Below, one piece after another: positions 26,501 to 38,200 of a stretch of 64,000 bases of DNA. A program made the translations under genes and the position numbers. Origin of the DNA: Thamnaconus septentrionalis (Eukaryota > Chordata > Actinopteri > Tetraodontiformes > Monacanthidae). The notes beneath the pieces are model-generated. The model did no database searches and was not told where the DNA came from. It saw nothing but the letters and a program-made list of their open reading frames with translations. The stretch is from contig CM020519.1 of assembly GCA_009823395.1 (NCBI GenBank), positions 2,932,001 through 2,996,000 of the forward strand, given 5' to 3'. The first letter of the stretch is position 1, and each line of letters opens with the position of its first letter.

Positions 26501-29500
26501 TTTTTCATTGCAAAAAAAAAAGACCACCTCAGCCTCCTTTTTTCTTTCTTTTTTACCCCTCCTAGTGGTTTATTAGAACGCAGACAGCCGTTGACTGATG
26601 ACTGAGAATTAAAACCCCGGGCGGCACGTGTTGTGTTGTGTGAACTGTTTCCCGCTCGGTGGACAGTAACGCAAAGTGAGCAGCTTGCGCTGTTGTTGGG
26701 CCGGTGCCAGTCGGCGTCACGCAATGCGACGAGACGAGACGTCGATATGTTGGACCTGCTGGATGCAGCAACTCTGCATCTCCCGGTCTCAACATCACTC
26801 AGGGAGACGACAGAGCAATCGTCTATGAGCTGGAGCCGCGTTTTGTGTATTTTTCACTGTGCAAATTTAAAAAAAAAAAAACAGCAGCTTGTAACATCCC
26901 AGCGGGACATCATCATCATCATCATTGGGGGTAAACATAACTGATGAGAAATTATCTTTTTAAAATTTTGACGACCGCCTTTTGTTGCTTTAGATGGGGG
27001 GAGAACATTTTCTGTACGTCAGTAGCATCATTGTGAAGCAGGACGCACACAAAACACACACTGGCCTTCAGTGTGTGGAGACATTATGCTCTGCTGCTCA
27101 GTGGCCTCAAGGCCTTTCTGTTGTGTACGTTGTTTGTGAGCGTATGTGTGTGTGTGTTTGTTTGGCCGTTCAGGAGTAACCGTGAGAGTCACTATTGCTG
27201 CCACAGACAGACAGACAGGAAAATGGACCTCCTGTCAACATGACAGAGGGCAAGAAACCAGAAGGACAGACAGACGGTGGCATCACCTGGCCGACTGCCC
27301 GCTTTCCAACCGACCGGCCGACCGCTGGAGACACAAAGAGCCGACGGATGAGACGGAGACGCCGCCGCCACCGCAGATTGACGTGCGGAAGCTGTGACAC
27401 TGCACCTTCTTGCGGCTTGAGCTATTTCCAACATCCTTTCATCAGATGGCTTGAAAGGATGAAACGGGAGGGAGGGAGGAGGAGTCAGAACTCTGAGTCC
27501 CAAAGAACAAAAATAGTTAAAATCAATGACAGACAAGTTTTTTTTAAGCACTTTTACTGGGAAGACAAAGTCATGCAGTTGATCTTTGATTTTGACAGTC
27601 AGTCTGAGAGGTAAGCTGTCAGTTTCAATGAGTGGAGCTCAGACCCTTTGTGGTCCTCAGAAAGTCTTTTATGAAACAACAATTTGAAAACGTCGTATTA
27701 CAAACTTGTCGTTTTACAGGAAAACAAATCAAATTTCTTCATTAGGAGTTAAGCACATTGCAGACAAAGCACACAATACATCATGCTGCTTAACTAAATT
27801 CCTACCAAAGCCAGTCAGGTGCACCGTAAAGTCTTTTCTTCATTACTGATACCAGAACCATAAGATCCATAATGCTGCTTCCTGGTTGTGTCAGAGCTGA
27901 ACCTTGGTTGTCGCTAAGGGAAGAGGGGAAAAAAATTACGGGTGTGTTGGTCGGATAGAGTCTGCGGATGTTCTTCACGCCATCAAGCATGTGACGTCGT
28001 TTTGAGAGGACCAGCTGTTGCTGCTGATGAATGCTGCACAGAGAAAGAAGAAAAAAGACAACAGTCAGTCGATGGAATGATTTGAAAGCACCCAGGAAGT
28101 GGAGTCTAACAATGACTCTGGAAACTGTATTTTTTTTTTCTTTCTTCCAACTTTGGTATTCTGCAGACTTTGAAAACAGAACGCTGATGTTAATCCCCCC
28201 CGGGGGAGGGTTACAGGAAGGGAAGTCTGTTACAGTGTTTGAATCGGAGATGAGCTGTAACAAACGACAACTGACACATGCCCCCTTTTCAGTGGCTCAT
28301 TAAAGGCGATTGTGGTGTCACTGCTCTTCATTTTTTTTTTTTTTTTTAAATGTGCATCTGCATGTGTCTTTTTTTGTTCCACCAGTTCTTGTGTGTCACC
28401 CTGCCAAAGTCTGTTTTATGATGGTTAGAGTTTTTAACACAGTCATGATTTAAATGTATGATAAACAAAGGAGTAATTAGTCTCTGTCAGCAGAACGTTT
28501 CAACTTTATCCGTATCTTTAATTTATTCATGCCAGACTTCACTGGAGCCACCTTTTGTGGTTAATTAACCAGAAACGTAGATAGATCTCCAGGAAAAGGC
28601 ATAATTAGCCCTCTGTTTGCAGCTTTGTGCAAAACTCTTAATAGCTTCCTGCTATAACGGATGATGCTTTGTTCAATCTTCCACATATTTTGAAATGGGA
28701 AAAGTCAATTTTGCGTTGAAAAGATTGCGCTTAAGATTCCCAAACATGGAAACAAATTCCTCTCCTTGAATTTGTCCCGACTGTCAAGAAACGAATATGC
28801 AATTTAGAGACCATGTTCACATAACAAGACATGTTTGGCTTTTTTCTTCTTTCGTCGTTCTCCTGGAATATCTTCCAGCAGGGAATCAGTCGGAATGGCT
28901 GATCCTCCTTTTAAACCAACAGCGACTGCGGCACCAGAGCTTGCTGAGAACCAAAGCTGATGCCAACGCCGTTGTGTAACGCTCCTTATTTGCTTCCAGA
29001 AAGCCAGCATGTAATCTAAAAAAAAAAAACATGTACTGGGGCCGAGCCTGTGAAGCTGGTGGTTGCCGGTTGTGCGGAGACTAAATTCTCTGATAAGATC
29101 CTGAATCCCCTGGAAAAAAAAGACGCTCCGGTTGGCTCTGCTCTCCTGGGAGTGTGTGCCTGTCCTTTCTGAGTTAACAGGTGGCACCTCGCATGGCAGC
29201 TGGCATGTGCTGTGAAGCACATTGTGTTTTGCAATAAGAAAAAAAAAAACAGCTATGTCTGTCCTCATGCACCTCGGGACGCTCTCAGTCAGAATGTGCT
29301 GTTGTTGCTTTAAGAAGTGTGACTGAACCCGGTGAGGTGGGTGAGGTTGAGGTTAACGAGGTTGGTGAGATTTGTGAGGAGAGTGAGGTTGGCAAGGTGA
29401 GTGATATTGTTGAGGTAGGGGAGATTGGCGAAGGTTGAGGTGGGTGAGGTTGGGTGAGGTGGATGAGGAGGGTGAGGTTGTTGAGGTGGGTGAGGTTGGG

Positions 29501-32500
29501 GAGGTTGGCTGAGGTGGATGAGGAGGTTGAGGTGGGTGAGGTTGGGTGAGGTGGATGAGGTGGTTGAGGAGGTTGAGGTGGGTGAGGTTGGGGAGGTTGG
29601 CTGAGGTGGATGAGGTGGGTGAGGTTGGGTGAGGTGGATGAGGTGGGTGAGGTTGGGTGAGGTGGATGAGGAGGGTGAGGTTGTTGAGGTTGGGGAGGTT
29701 GGGTGAGGTTGGCTGAGGTGGGTGAGGTTGGGGAGGTTGGGGAGGTTGGCTGAGGTGGGTGAGGTTGGGGAGGTTGGGTGAGGTGGATGAGGTGGTTGAG
29801 GAGGTTGAGGTGGGTGAGGTTGGCTGAGGTGGATGAGGTGGATGAGGTGGTTGAGGTGGATGAGGTTGTTGAGGTGGGTGAGGTTGTTGGGGAGGTTGGG
29901 GAGGTTGAGGTGGGTGAGGTGGGTGAGGAGGTTGAGGTTGTTGAGGTTGGGGAGGTGGGTGAGGTGGATGAGGTGGTTGAGGAGGTTGAGGTGGGTGAGG
30001 TTGGGGAGGTTGGGTGAGGTCGTTGAGGTGGGTGAGATGGATGAGGTGGTTGAGGTGAGCACAGGGTCTGTAGGGGTTCTGGTCCTCCGAATGGCCACAG
30101 AGCAATCTTGGACGGTAAACAGCACTCGAGTGAAAGAAAAATGAGGTTGCCTCATGGATGCGCGACGTAATCTGGAGGCCAAAAGCCAAGATAATATCCC
30201 GGGGAGAAATCCCACTCGGACCGTGGAGAGATAATGGGTTATCACGGCTGGGCGGCCGAGTCAACAGGCTTTTAGGCTCTGATCTTGTCGGTCGCTTGCG
30301 AGAGTGTGACCTTCAGCTGCTTAACGAGGGTTTTCCACCCGCTGCCGCCGCTGCTTCGTCGGGTCTCCGCTCAGCCGTGAGAACGATTCTGACCGCTCTC
30401 GTGAGCCCTGACCTTTGACCTTCAAGCTGCTGGAGACAGGCAGGGTAAGCAGGAATTAGTCAGTTGCATTTTTCCTGCTTTTATGTGGCGCACAGACAAG
30501 ATTGCACTGCATTGTGGGATGCGCATGCAAATATTGTGTTGCAGCGGGACAATGAAGGCAGAATGCAGGTTGAAAAATCAATACAGCAAGAAAGCAGCTG
30601 TGCACGTGAACTCTCCAAAGAAGTCTCTTAAAAAATAGCCTTAATTGTCTATGGATTCCAGAACCAATCATCTTCCCTTGTGCACACAGAAGCTGCGTTT
30701 CCATGACCCCTAAAATTGCACAAAACCTAAATATCGCAATAAAAAACTGGTCATGGAAACAGCTAAACTTGGAAAAACCTCTCAAATATGGCTAAAAATC
30801 ACAAATTGTACTTTGTTGAAATTTGAGAAATATTGCTTTTATTCTGCGAAAAACTATAATGGAAACGCAGCTCGTGGCAGTTACATCTGGCTCATCAATT
30901 GCATGAGTTGTGTTTTGGTATCGTCCCTGCATTTGAACACAGCACGCAAGGTCGAGCCGGGACGTCTTGCCTTTGCCAGAGTGCCTTTTAAAATAGGTCC
31001 TCTTAATCAATAGAGTGGCCCTTTTCTCCCCAGATGCTAATGCCTAGGTCCTCCAAGGCATTATTAGGTTAGGGGGGCCTGGTTTTCTGCCGCTGCCCCT
31101 CCCGCTGCTCGGCCGCTTCCTTGCATCTCAAGACTTGGCTGAGGAAGATTTCTCTTTTCACTTCAAGCAAAGCGTTGCCTTCGTTTTTTCCTCCTTTTTA
31201 ATGGACGTACGCGGATGCAGCACGCTGTGCATAAATGCCCTTATTAAATAGTTTTCATAAGTCGTAGCGTCGAACTCATCTCGCTTGCAGCAGTAAGGCA
31301 GCCAAAGTGGGTCAACGAGCCTGTTTACATCTCAGTTTGGGATTAGCTGAACAGCCAACAACTGCAGGTCCTGAATTTGAATAAACGGACTAAAATATCA
31401 ACGGTGGAACTGGGCAACGATGCAACATTATTTCAGTATTTTTTTCGTATCTATGTATTACATTACACTGACGTGTAAAAGCGAAAAAAGTCTTTTCATG
31501 ACACTTTTGCGATATACCTCTACATGGATACGTCTGAAAAACCACCTCATGAGAGCGTCCAAACCTTTTAGCCATATTTGTGAGGTTTTTCCCAGTTTAG
31601 CTGTTTCCTCGACCAGTTTTTTATTGCCATATTTATGTTGTGCGCAATTCTAGGAGTCATGGAAACGCAGCTATTGTTTCAGTTCCCCAGTTGCACAAAC
31701 GTTTGTGTGCAAATTTCCTCCGGTGAAGAAGTTTCTCAACAGAGACCTTTTTTATGGAGAAGCTGTTAGAAACAAAAAGCCTGGAGAAGAAAATGCTCAT
31801 TTGGTTGTAGTACGACGTCTCCAATTGCCTCCATCAACCCCCTTTTCTGCCTCTCTGGTCTTTTGGCCTGCCGCTGTTGAAGAGGCTCCAAGGCCAATTA
31901 TAAGCCTGTCCTTTTTTTCCTTAAAGGATTGCTTCAAAGTGCAAAAGCTGCTACGGCTTTATCTGGCCGAGCACTTAACCAGCCACTGGCCATTTTCAGG
32001 ACGCGCCACTGGAAAGAGGAGATAAAGCAACTCCTGTTTTGTTTTTTTTTTGGGGGGGGGGGTTGGTTTGTTTTTCTAAACAGTATCCTGCCCTAATGCT
32101 TCAAAGAGCTGCATCATGAGCAGCAGAGGGTTGCCCTCAGGTCTACCTGCCAGACCTGGCAGCCAGCAGTGAGTCACTCCGCCTACTGCCCCGCTTGGCT
32201 CTGCTTTAGAATCTCACACCAGAAGAAGAAATGACAGCGCTGGAGTGGAGTGGAGCGGAGTGCTGCAGCAGTTTTGAAGTTTCTCATTGATGAAATATTT
32301 ATTTTTAGGTTGTTTCCATCCTGCAAGCGATTCTGAACCAGGTCATTGATGGGAGTTATTATAGCGTTTTAATCCGATTTTGCGCAGGCTTTATCCTCAT
32401 TCCCCCCTAAAAATTCCTCTCCTCACCTTCCCCTGAGGCTTTAAATGCTTCCGTGTGCTCAATAGTGCCATCTGCTGACATTCCTGTCAGTGAGGCGTCG

Positions 32501-33506
32501 GGCGGGGCCGCCAGATGGGTGTTTTGTAACCACAGATAAACAGGGGTCAGGGACGGGTCCGCTCCAGATTCCCCTTAAATCACAAGCAGGTTGACTTTCC
32601 AGGAATTAGCCGGCGGCAGCGGATTCCTGAACGACGCATTAATGACTCAAAGTGGAGCGCGGTGTCGAGAATCTCCGCTGGTCGCGTCCCATTTCGCTTC
32701 TCTTGAGACTCATCGTGACCTCGACACGGAGCAACGGCTCAGCGGTTGATTTTGTTTGGATCAAGTGGCTCCTTTATCTAGACTTCCTTGATGCTCATCT
32801 CCAGAGAGCAGAGTTCCGACTGACAGACCTTCGCCTGATCTGCGGGTCACACAGTGTGCTTGTGCTCGGCTCTGCCTCTCCTGCATCAGTATAACACCAT
32901 TTACGGCTCACTTCACTCCTGCAATGTTGCTGTTCTGTTCGTCTGGTTGAGTATTTTGGGCGGGGGTTGTCTTGAACTTAATAACCACTTGAAAAGCTGC
33001 TGCCTGCACGCCCAGTTTGGGGATTAATCACGCCCACCTCCAAATGAAAAAATAATCCGCGCATTAGAGAAAGTTTTTAAAAACCTTGTAAAGGTGCTAA
33101 TCCGGATTATATCAATAAAAGTAACTTCTGCTGCCGATGGGTCGATGTTTAGTTTCGGCTGCATCGGCGCTTCGCATCGCAGCAGTTTGAGGAGAAGTAG
33201 AGGAAACACGCTGGCCAAGCACTTCTTGCCAAGACGCTTGAAAAGACGAATCGTCTGTCGGTGAACTGCGCCGTTCAGTTGGACAAACTGGCATTGACGC
33301 AGTGTGGCGTAGTAGCCGTTTGCGTGACAGAACGCTGTGTTTCCAGCCGGCAGCCAGGGAGCTGCAGCAGGATGGCGGCCGTCCGCCGTTAAAAAGATTT
33401 TCTCGGGGACAAATGACTTGTGTCGCTCCGGGTGCAGTGATGTAACGGAGAGGAACGGGAGGGTAATTAAAAATGCATTTTTACAGAAGTGGGAGGTGTG
33501 TGTGTG

Positions 33507-33538
<32 letters not shown>

Positions 33539-33659
33539 TGTGTCCGTGCACACCCCCCGGGGGGCTTGGTAGCAGCGTGCTGGCTAAGTTCCTCCCGCTG
33601 CCTGCCGTGTCACAGAGGCTTTACGTAAGAACACACACGGGACCGATCTTGGTCTTACA

Positions 33660-33717
<58 letters not shown>

Positions 33718-34200
33718 CGTGCATACACATTCCATGTAAATACTGCAGCAATGGATAATGCATGTATGCTCTCTCTCTCTCTCTCTCCCTCTCTTCTCCC
33801 TGAGGAAGGTTTTTTTTTTACACAGCATCCGCCGCCGTCCAACTCGCGTGTTTTTCCCCAAATAGGCTTTGACTGCTTATGACAACGTAAGCGGTGGGAT
33901 GATGGCGGGTGGGGGAGGGGTGGGGTTGCGCCAAACATAAGGCGTTATTTACGGAGCCCTCTAGCGCTGCAGCAGAGTGGCAGCAAGCGGAGGACGCGAG
34001 TCAAAGCACAAAATTAAAAAGACGATGTTTGCTTGTTTGTTTACTTATTTATTTATTTGTTTGTTTCCGCCATGGCTAACGGGGGGAAAAAAAACACAGC
34101 AAAATGAGTCGAAGGGCAAATTCCAGCCCCGGTGTGACCCCTAAAACCTGGGCAGGTGATGGGTCGCCGGCGGCGAAGCTGCACCATGTGGTTGATAACA

Positions 34201-34257
<57 letters not shown>

Positions 34258-35241
34258 GCCCCCCTGTAGCCCGGAGAGACGACGGCAACCTAGTGAGTGC
34301 AAATATTAATGGGCTGCTGCTCTGTTTCAGTCCGTTCTGATATCTGATGTGCTGCTTCTGCTTTTGTGTTTGGCCACTGAGCTGCTGCAGCTACACTGCA
34401 CTGAAGCCTTGGTCTTTTGGGGGCAGCGGGGGGCGGAGGGGACTGAGGTCGTCGTCCAGAAACCTGCAGCTCCTCCAGATGAAATGATCCAGATTAAAGT
34501 AGCACGACTGTGGGCGAAAAGAGGGAGAAACTTATCTTAAAGAGGTGCGTCGTCGGCTGCCGATAGAATCTAATAAATTAGGGCGTAATCCTCCTGCTAC
34601 TGTCTGCTCAGATGTGACAAAATTAATTAACTGATAAAACAATCAGCAGATCGAATGAAAAGGGGCCAAATTCAATCAGGCCAAATGGGGCCGAAGAGCG
34701 TCTCCATCTTCCTGCTGCAGGGCCTCTCAACGGCCGCTGCTGCTGCTGCTTAGCTTCTATTCATTCCTGAAGTTTGATGATTATGATTATTATGATGATT
34801 TCAAAGAAGTCTTCCACCTCTCTCCCAGTTTGTGTCAATGCGAGCTGCACTCGCGGCGGCAGTAGTCAATAAATCCTGCTGAGCTCCTCCTCCGCTGGGA
34901 GTTTCTGAGCTGCAAGATGTCGGAGCAGCTCAGCTTCCATGTGAAGAACCGACGGCCAGTCGAGGCCCCGCTGTCGCAGCTGTCACCCAACTTTCCTTTT
35001 TTTCTCTCTCTCTCTCTCTCTCTCTCACTCTCTCGCTCTCTGTCTCTCTTCGCTCTCTTTTTAATTTAAAAGCGTGAGTCATTTGTCGTTTTGTCACCGA
35101 TGCGCCGCCTCTATTCTGCCTTTCGGCGGCCGGATTATTCATCCGCTCTGCTTCACCACTCCTGCAGCCGCTCGCTGCTCTGCCCTGAGCTGCTGGGAAA
35201 TGGCCTTCGAGTGAGAGAGCACCACTTCCCTCCTCCTCCCT

Positions 35242-35292
<51 letters not shown>

Positions 35293-38200
35293 ACCCTCCT
35301 CACTTGGCGTCTTCATCATCTGCCACTCTCTCTCTCTCTCGGCCTCGCCTCTTTTTTTTCATAGGGTGGAGAGGACAGTTTTGCAGGATGATTACGGGGC
35401 CTTTAATCTTCCATTTAACAGCAGCATGTTGTGGGTCAGTGTGTGTGTGTCGTGGCTTTGTCACACACACACACACAGACTCGACATTAGCCTCTAACAT
35501 GCCAGCTGTGCCTGCCTGCCTGCCTGTCGCTCCGCCTGGCTCTCGGCCCGTCCTTTGATGCTGGCCTCGTCCTAACAGCCTCATCAAACAGCCGTGAAGG
35601 CAGAAGAGGAGCCCATCAGAAGAGGAGGAGGAGGAGGAAGATTTCACGGCGGGGGAGGGGGAAGGGGTGCACTTTTTACACGTCGCCCCTGTGTTGGTTG
35701 CCATCGACCATCCACTCGTCTCACGCTCTCGTCGTCCTGCCCCACTTTCTGCTGCTGTCCGTCCCCCGTCTTCCCTCCCTGCCTCCCTCAAAGTGTTTCA
35801 TAACCAGTTACAATGTGGAGGAGCTGCAGTGTCCCCCCTCCCCCCTTCATCTTCATCCTCAGCATCCCTCTCCACTGACTCCCATCCATCCCCGAGGACT
35901 TTGCTTTGTCCTCCCAGTCGTCCACGCTCGCCGAGGCCGAAGCTGCGGCTCCAAGGAAGCAGCTCAGGCAGAAAAAAAAGCGTAAAAGGTGGTTTGGCTC
36001 CTCCGTCTCGAGGGGAATCTGACTGCCTTGTTGAATTACTTCGGCTTCTCCTGAGCAGACGGGGCACTTTAGGACGTGGACTTAGAAATAAAATAAAATT
36101 TAAATGGCCACCGACACTGCAGAGCGGCCGAGAGTGTCGTAGTCAAGATCGCACCGACCGAGACCGAGACATTATCGAGACTGGAGAGTATCGAGACCAG
36201 ATCAAGACATTTGGGGCTCGAGACCAAGACAAGACCAAGACTTTTCATTTTTTCTCAATAATTCTTATATTTGAAGACACAAATTTGAGCCCTCTGTTTG
36301 CAGCCTGCTGCTAAAACTGGTCGCTTTGTTGGACCTACCAACAGGTTGTGAAGTAGACGAAAACAAGGTGGCCTCAGAGGGCGGATCCAACACACTTGAC
36401 TGGTGGGTTGATGGGGTGATGGTGGGCTTCCATGACTGGAGCGCTCATCAAGTCTTGCAGTCATGAAATATTCCACCTGGTTCGTCACATTCATGATTCT
36501 GTTTGCGGCTGTTCTGCAAACTGGACTGAGTGTCCCTGTGGAATCAGAGTCCTCTCCTGCTGCTCAGCCCCTCCCACAAAAGTTGGGTCTGACCCCGGAC
36601 CCACCCAACCACCACCACCACCCCTGCGGTGCCTGCAGGCTCTGGGCTTCGTCCCTGTTCTTTCATCCAGCGTCTGCCGGCACACGGGGTCAAGGACACA
36701 GCACGGAGCCGTCCTCAGACTGCCTGAAACTAAAGTACACGTGCTTTGGATTTTTGTTCTCAGCGTGAAATTGTGGCCGAATTTTTTTGTTTTTTGCTCC
36801 TTTTTTTTTTTTTTTAAACCAACTGCTCTCAAAGTTGTTCTTCACGGTTTCAGCCGCTGTTATCGAAGCAGAACACGTTTGGTCCACAAATCCTAGCCAA
36901 GGGAATTATGTTCTCTCTTCTTTTTTGTGATCAACGTTTTTTTTATTAACTTAAACAATGCAAATGTATAAAATCAAAAAATATTAAGCATTTATTAATG
37001 ACTTCCTACCCCTTAGCAGCCGCTTATATCTTCTTTTCTTTTCATTTAAGTGGAGTTTCTGCTCCATTTTATTCCAATATTGCTTTACCATCATGAGGAT
37101 CTACAATGTCTATTTTTGAACATTGTGAACATCCCTCCGCCGTCGCTTGAGTCACAGCAGACACACAAACTGTGCAGCCACCCAGCCAGAGGGAAACATG
37201 AATGTTCCTGCGGCTCCTGGGAGAGCAGCCGCACTCCGCTGAGCATCATCAGCGGAATGAATGCGCCAGGGGTCGCCCGGCTTCTTGCTGCCCCCTGCTG
37301 GCTTTGCAGTCAGCAGGCCGCATTGAGCTCAGCTGGAAGGGGGACTTTGGTCCTCTGCAGGGTTACCGCATTAAACTCTGGTCTTGTGTACATGCAACGT
37401 GTTCTTAGGACCTGCAGGTCCCAGACTGCTGCCCAGACACGTGTGGGGAGCCGCAGGTTTCACCCCGACACACACCCACAACTCAGATTTGAGAAAACAC
37501 ATCCTCAACCGGCTTTTTTGGGTGGAGGGGGAGTTAATATACAGATATAGGGATAAAAGAATAGAGCCGTTATTTGATCATCATCATCCTGGCTGTTGCT
37601 CCGCACTGCGCCGCTCTTTTGCCCCGTTAATCCTCCGATTGGTTGGCAGAATCACATCAAAGGGAAACATTTTGTGCGAGACCTCTTTGATTTCCTCCGC
37701 CAAGACTTTGTGGAGTTTAACTTTGGAGAAGATGCAACAGAGCTCCAAGCTACTTTAAGATCTCAGGCTCTGCAAAGTATTTTCTAGCTGCTTTTATGTA
37801 TTTTTTCATTATATACAGTACCTATGAATATATGAACCCTAAAACAAATTTTCTCCTGCAGACTTAAATAATCTGCAAAGACTGCAAAAGTTTTTTCCCA
37901 CAAAGACACTGGAGACGAACTGGAGAGAAGCTCACATAATTACTGCAGTAAATGAATTTCTATTGATTTATGCTAATATATGGAAACACTTTCCCTGTCA
38001 TTATGATGGCCATCTGTTTTCATTAACCTTCCAAAGCAAACCGGATCGCTGAAATTTCATGCCTCAATTATTTTTGCAAAACCATTTTGGAAAATTTCTG
38101 ATTTGAACTACAACTAAACAACCAAACTAAACTACAACTAACGTGCTGTTTGCTTCACTCTTAGGAGAAATTCATTTTTATTTAAACAGGCATCCAATTT

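Noticed and set aside
29325..30060. Possible CRISPR-like or other ordered repeat-spacer array
   Set aside because: Units are 6-8 bp modules of variable order with no constant repeat or unique spacers, in a vertebrate intron. It is a minisatellite.
29310..30264. Two overlapping minus-strand frames of about 300 codons, rich in Pro, His, Leu, Thr and Ser
   Set aside because: They arise because the minisatellite has almost no C on the plus strand, so stop codons rarely form. There is no domain, the repeat is out of register with codons, and there is no splice or start evidence.
33337..33938. Frames across CA/GT arrays in vsnl1 intron 2
   Set aside because: Poly-(His-Thr) or poly-(Cys-Val) translations of dinucleotide repeats.
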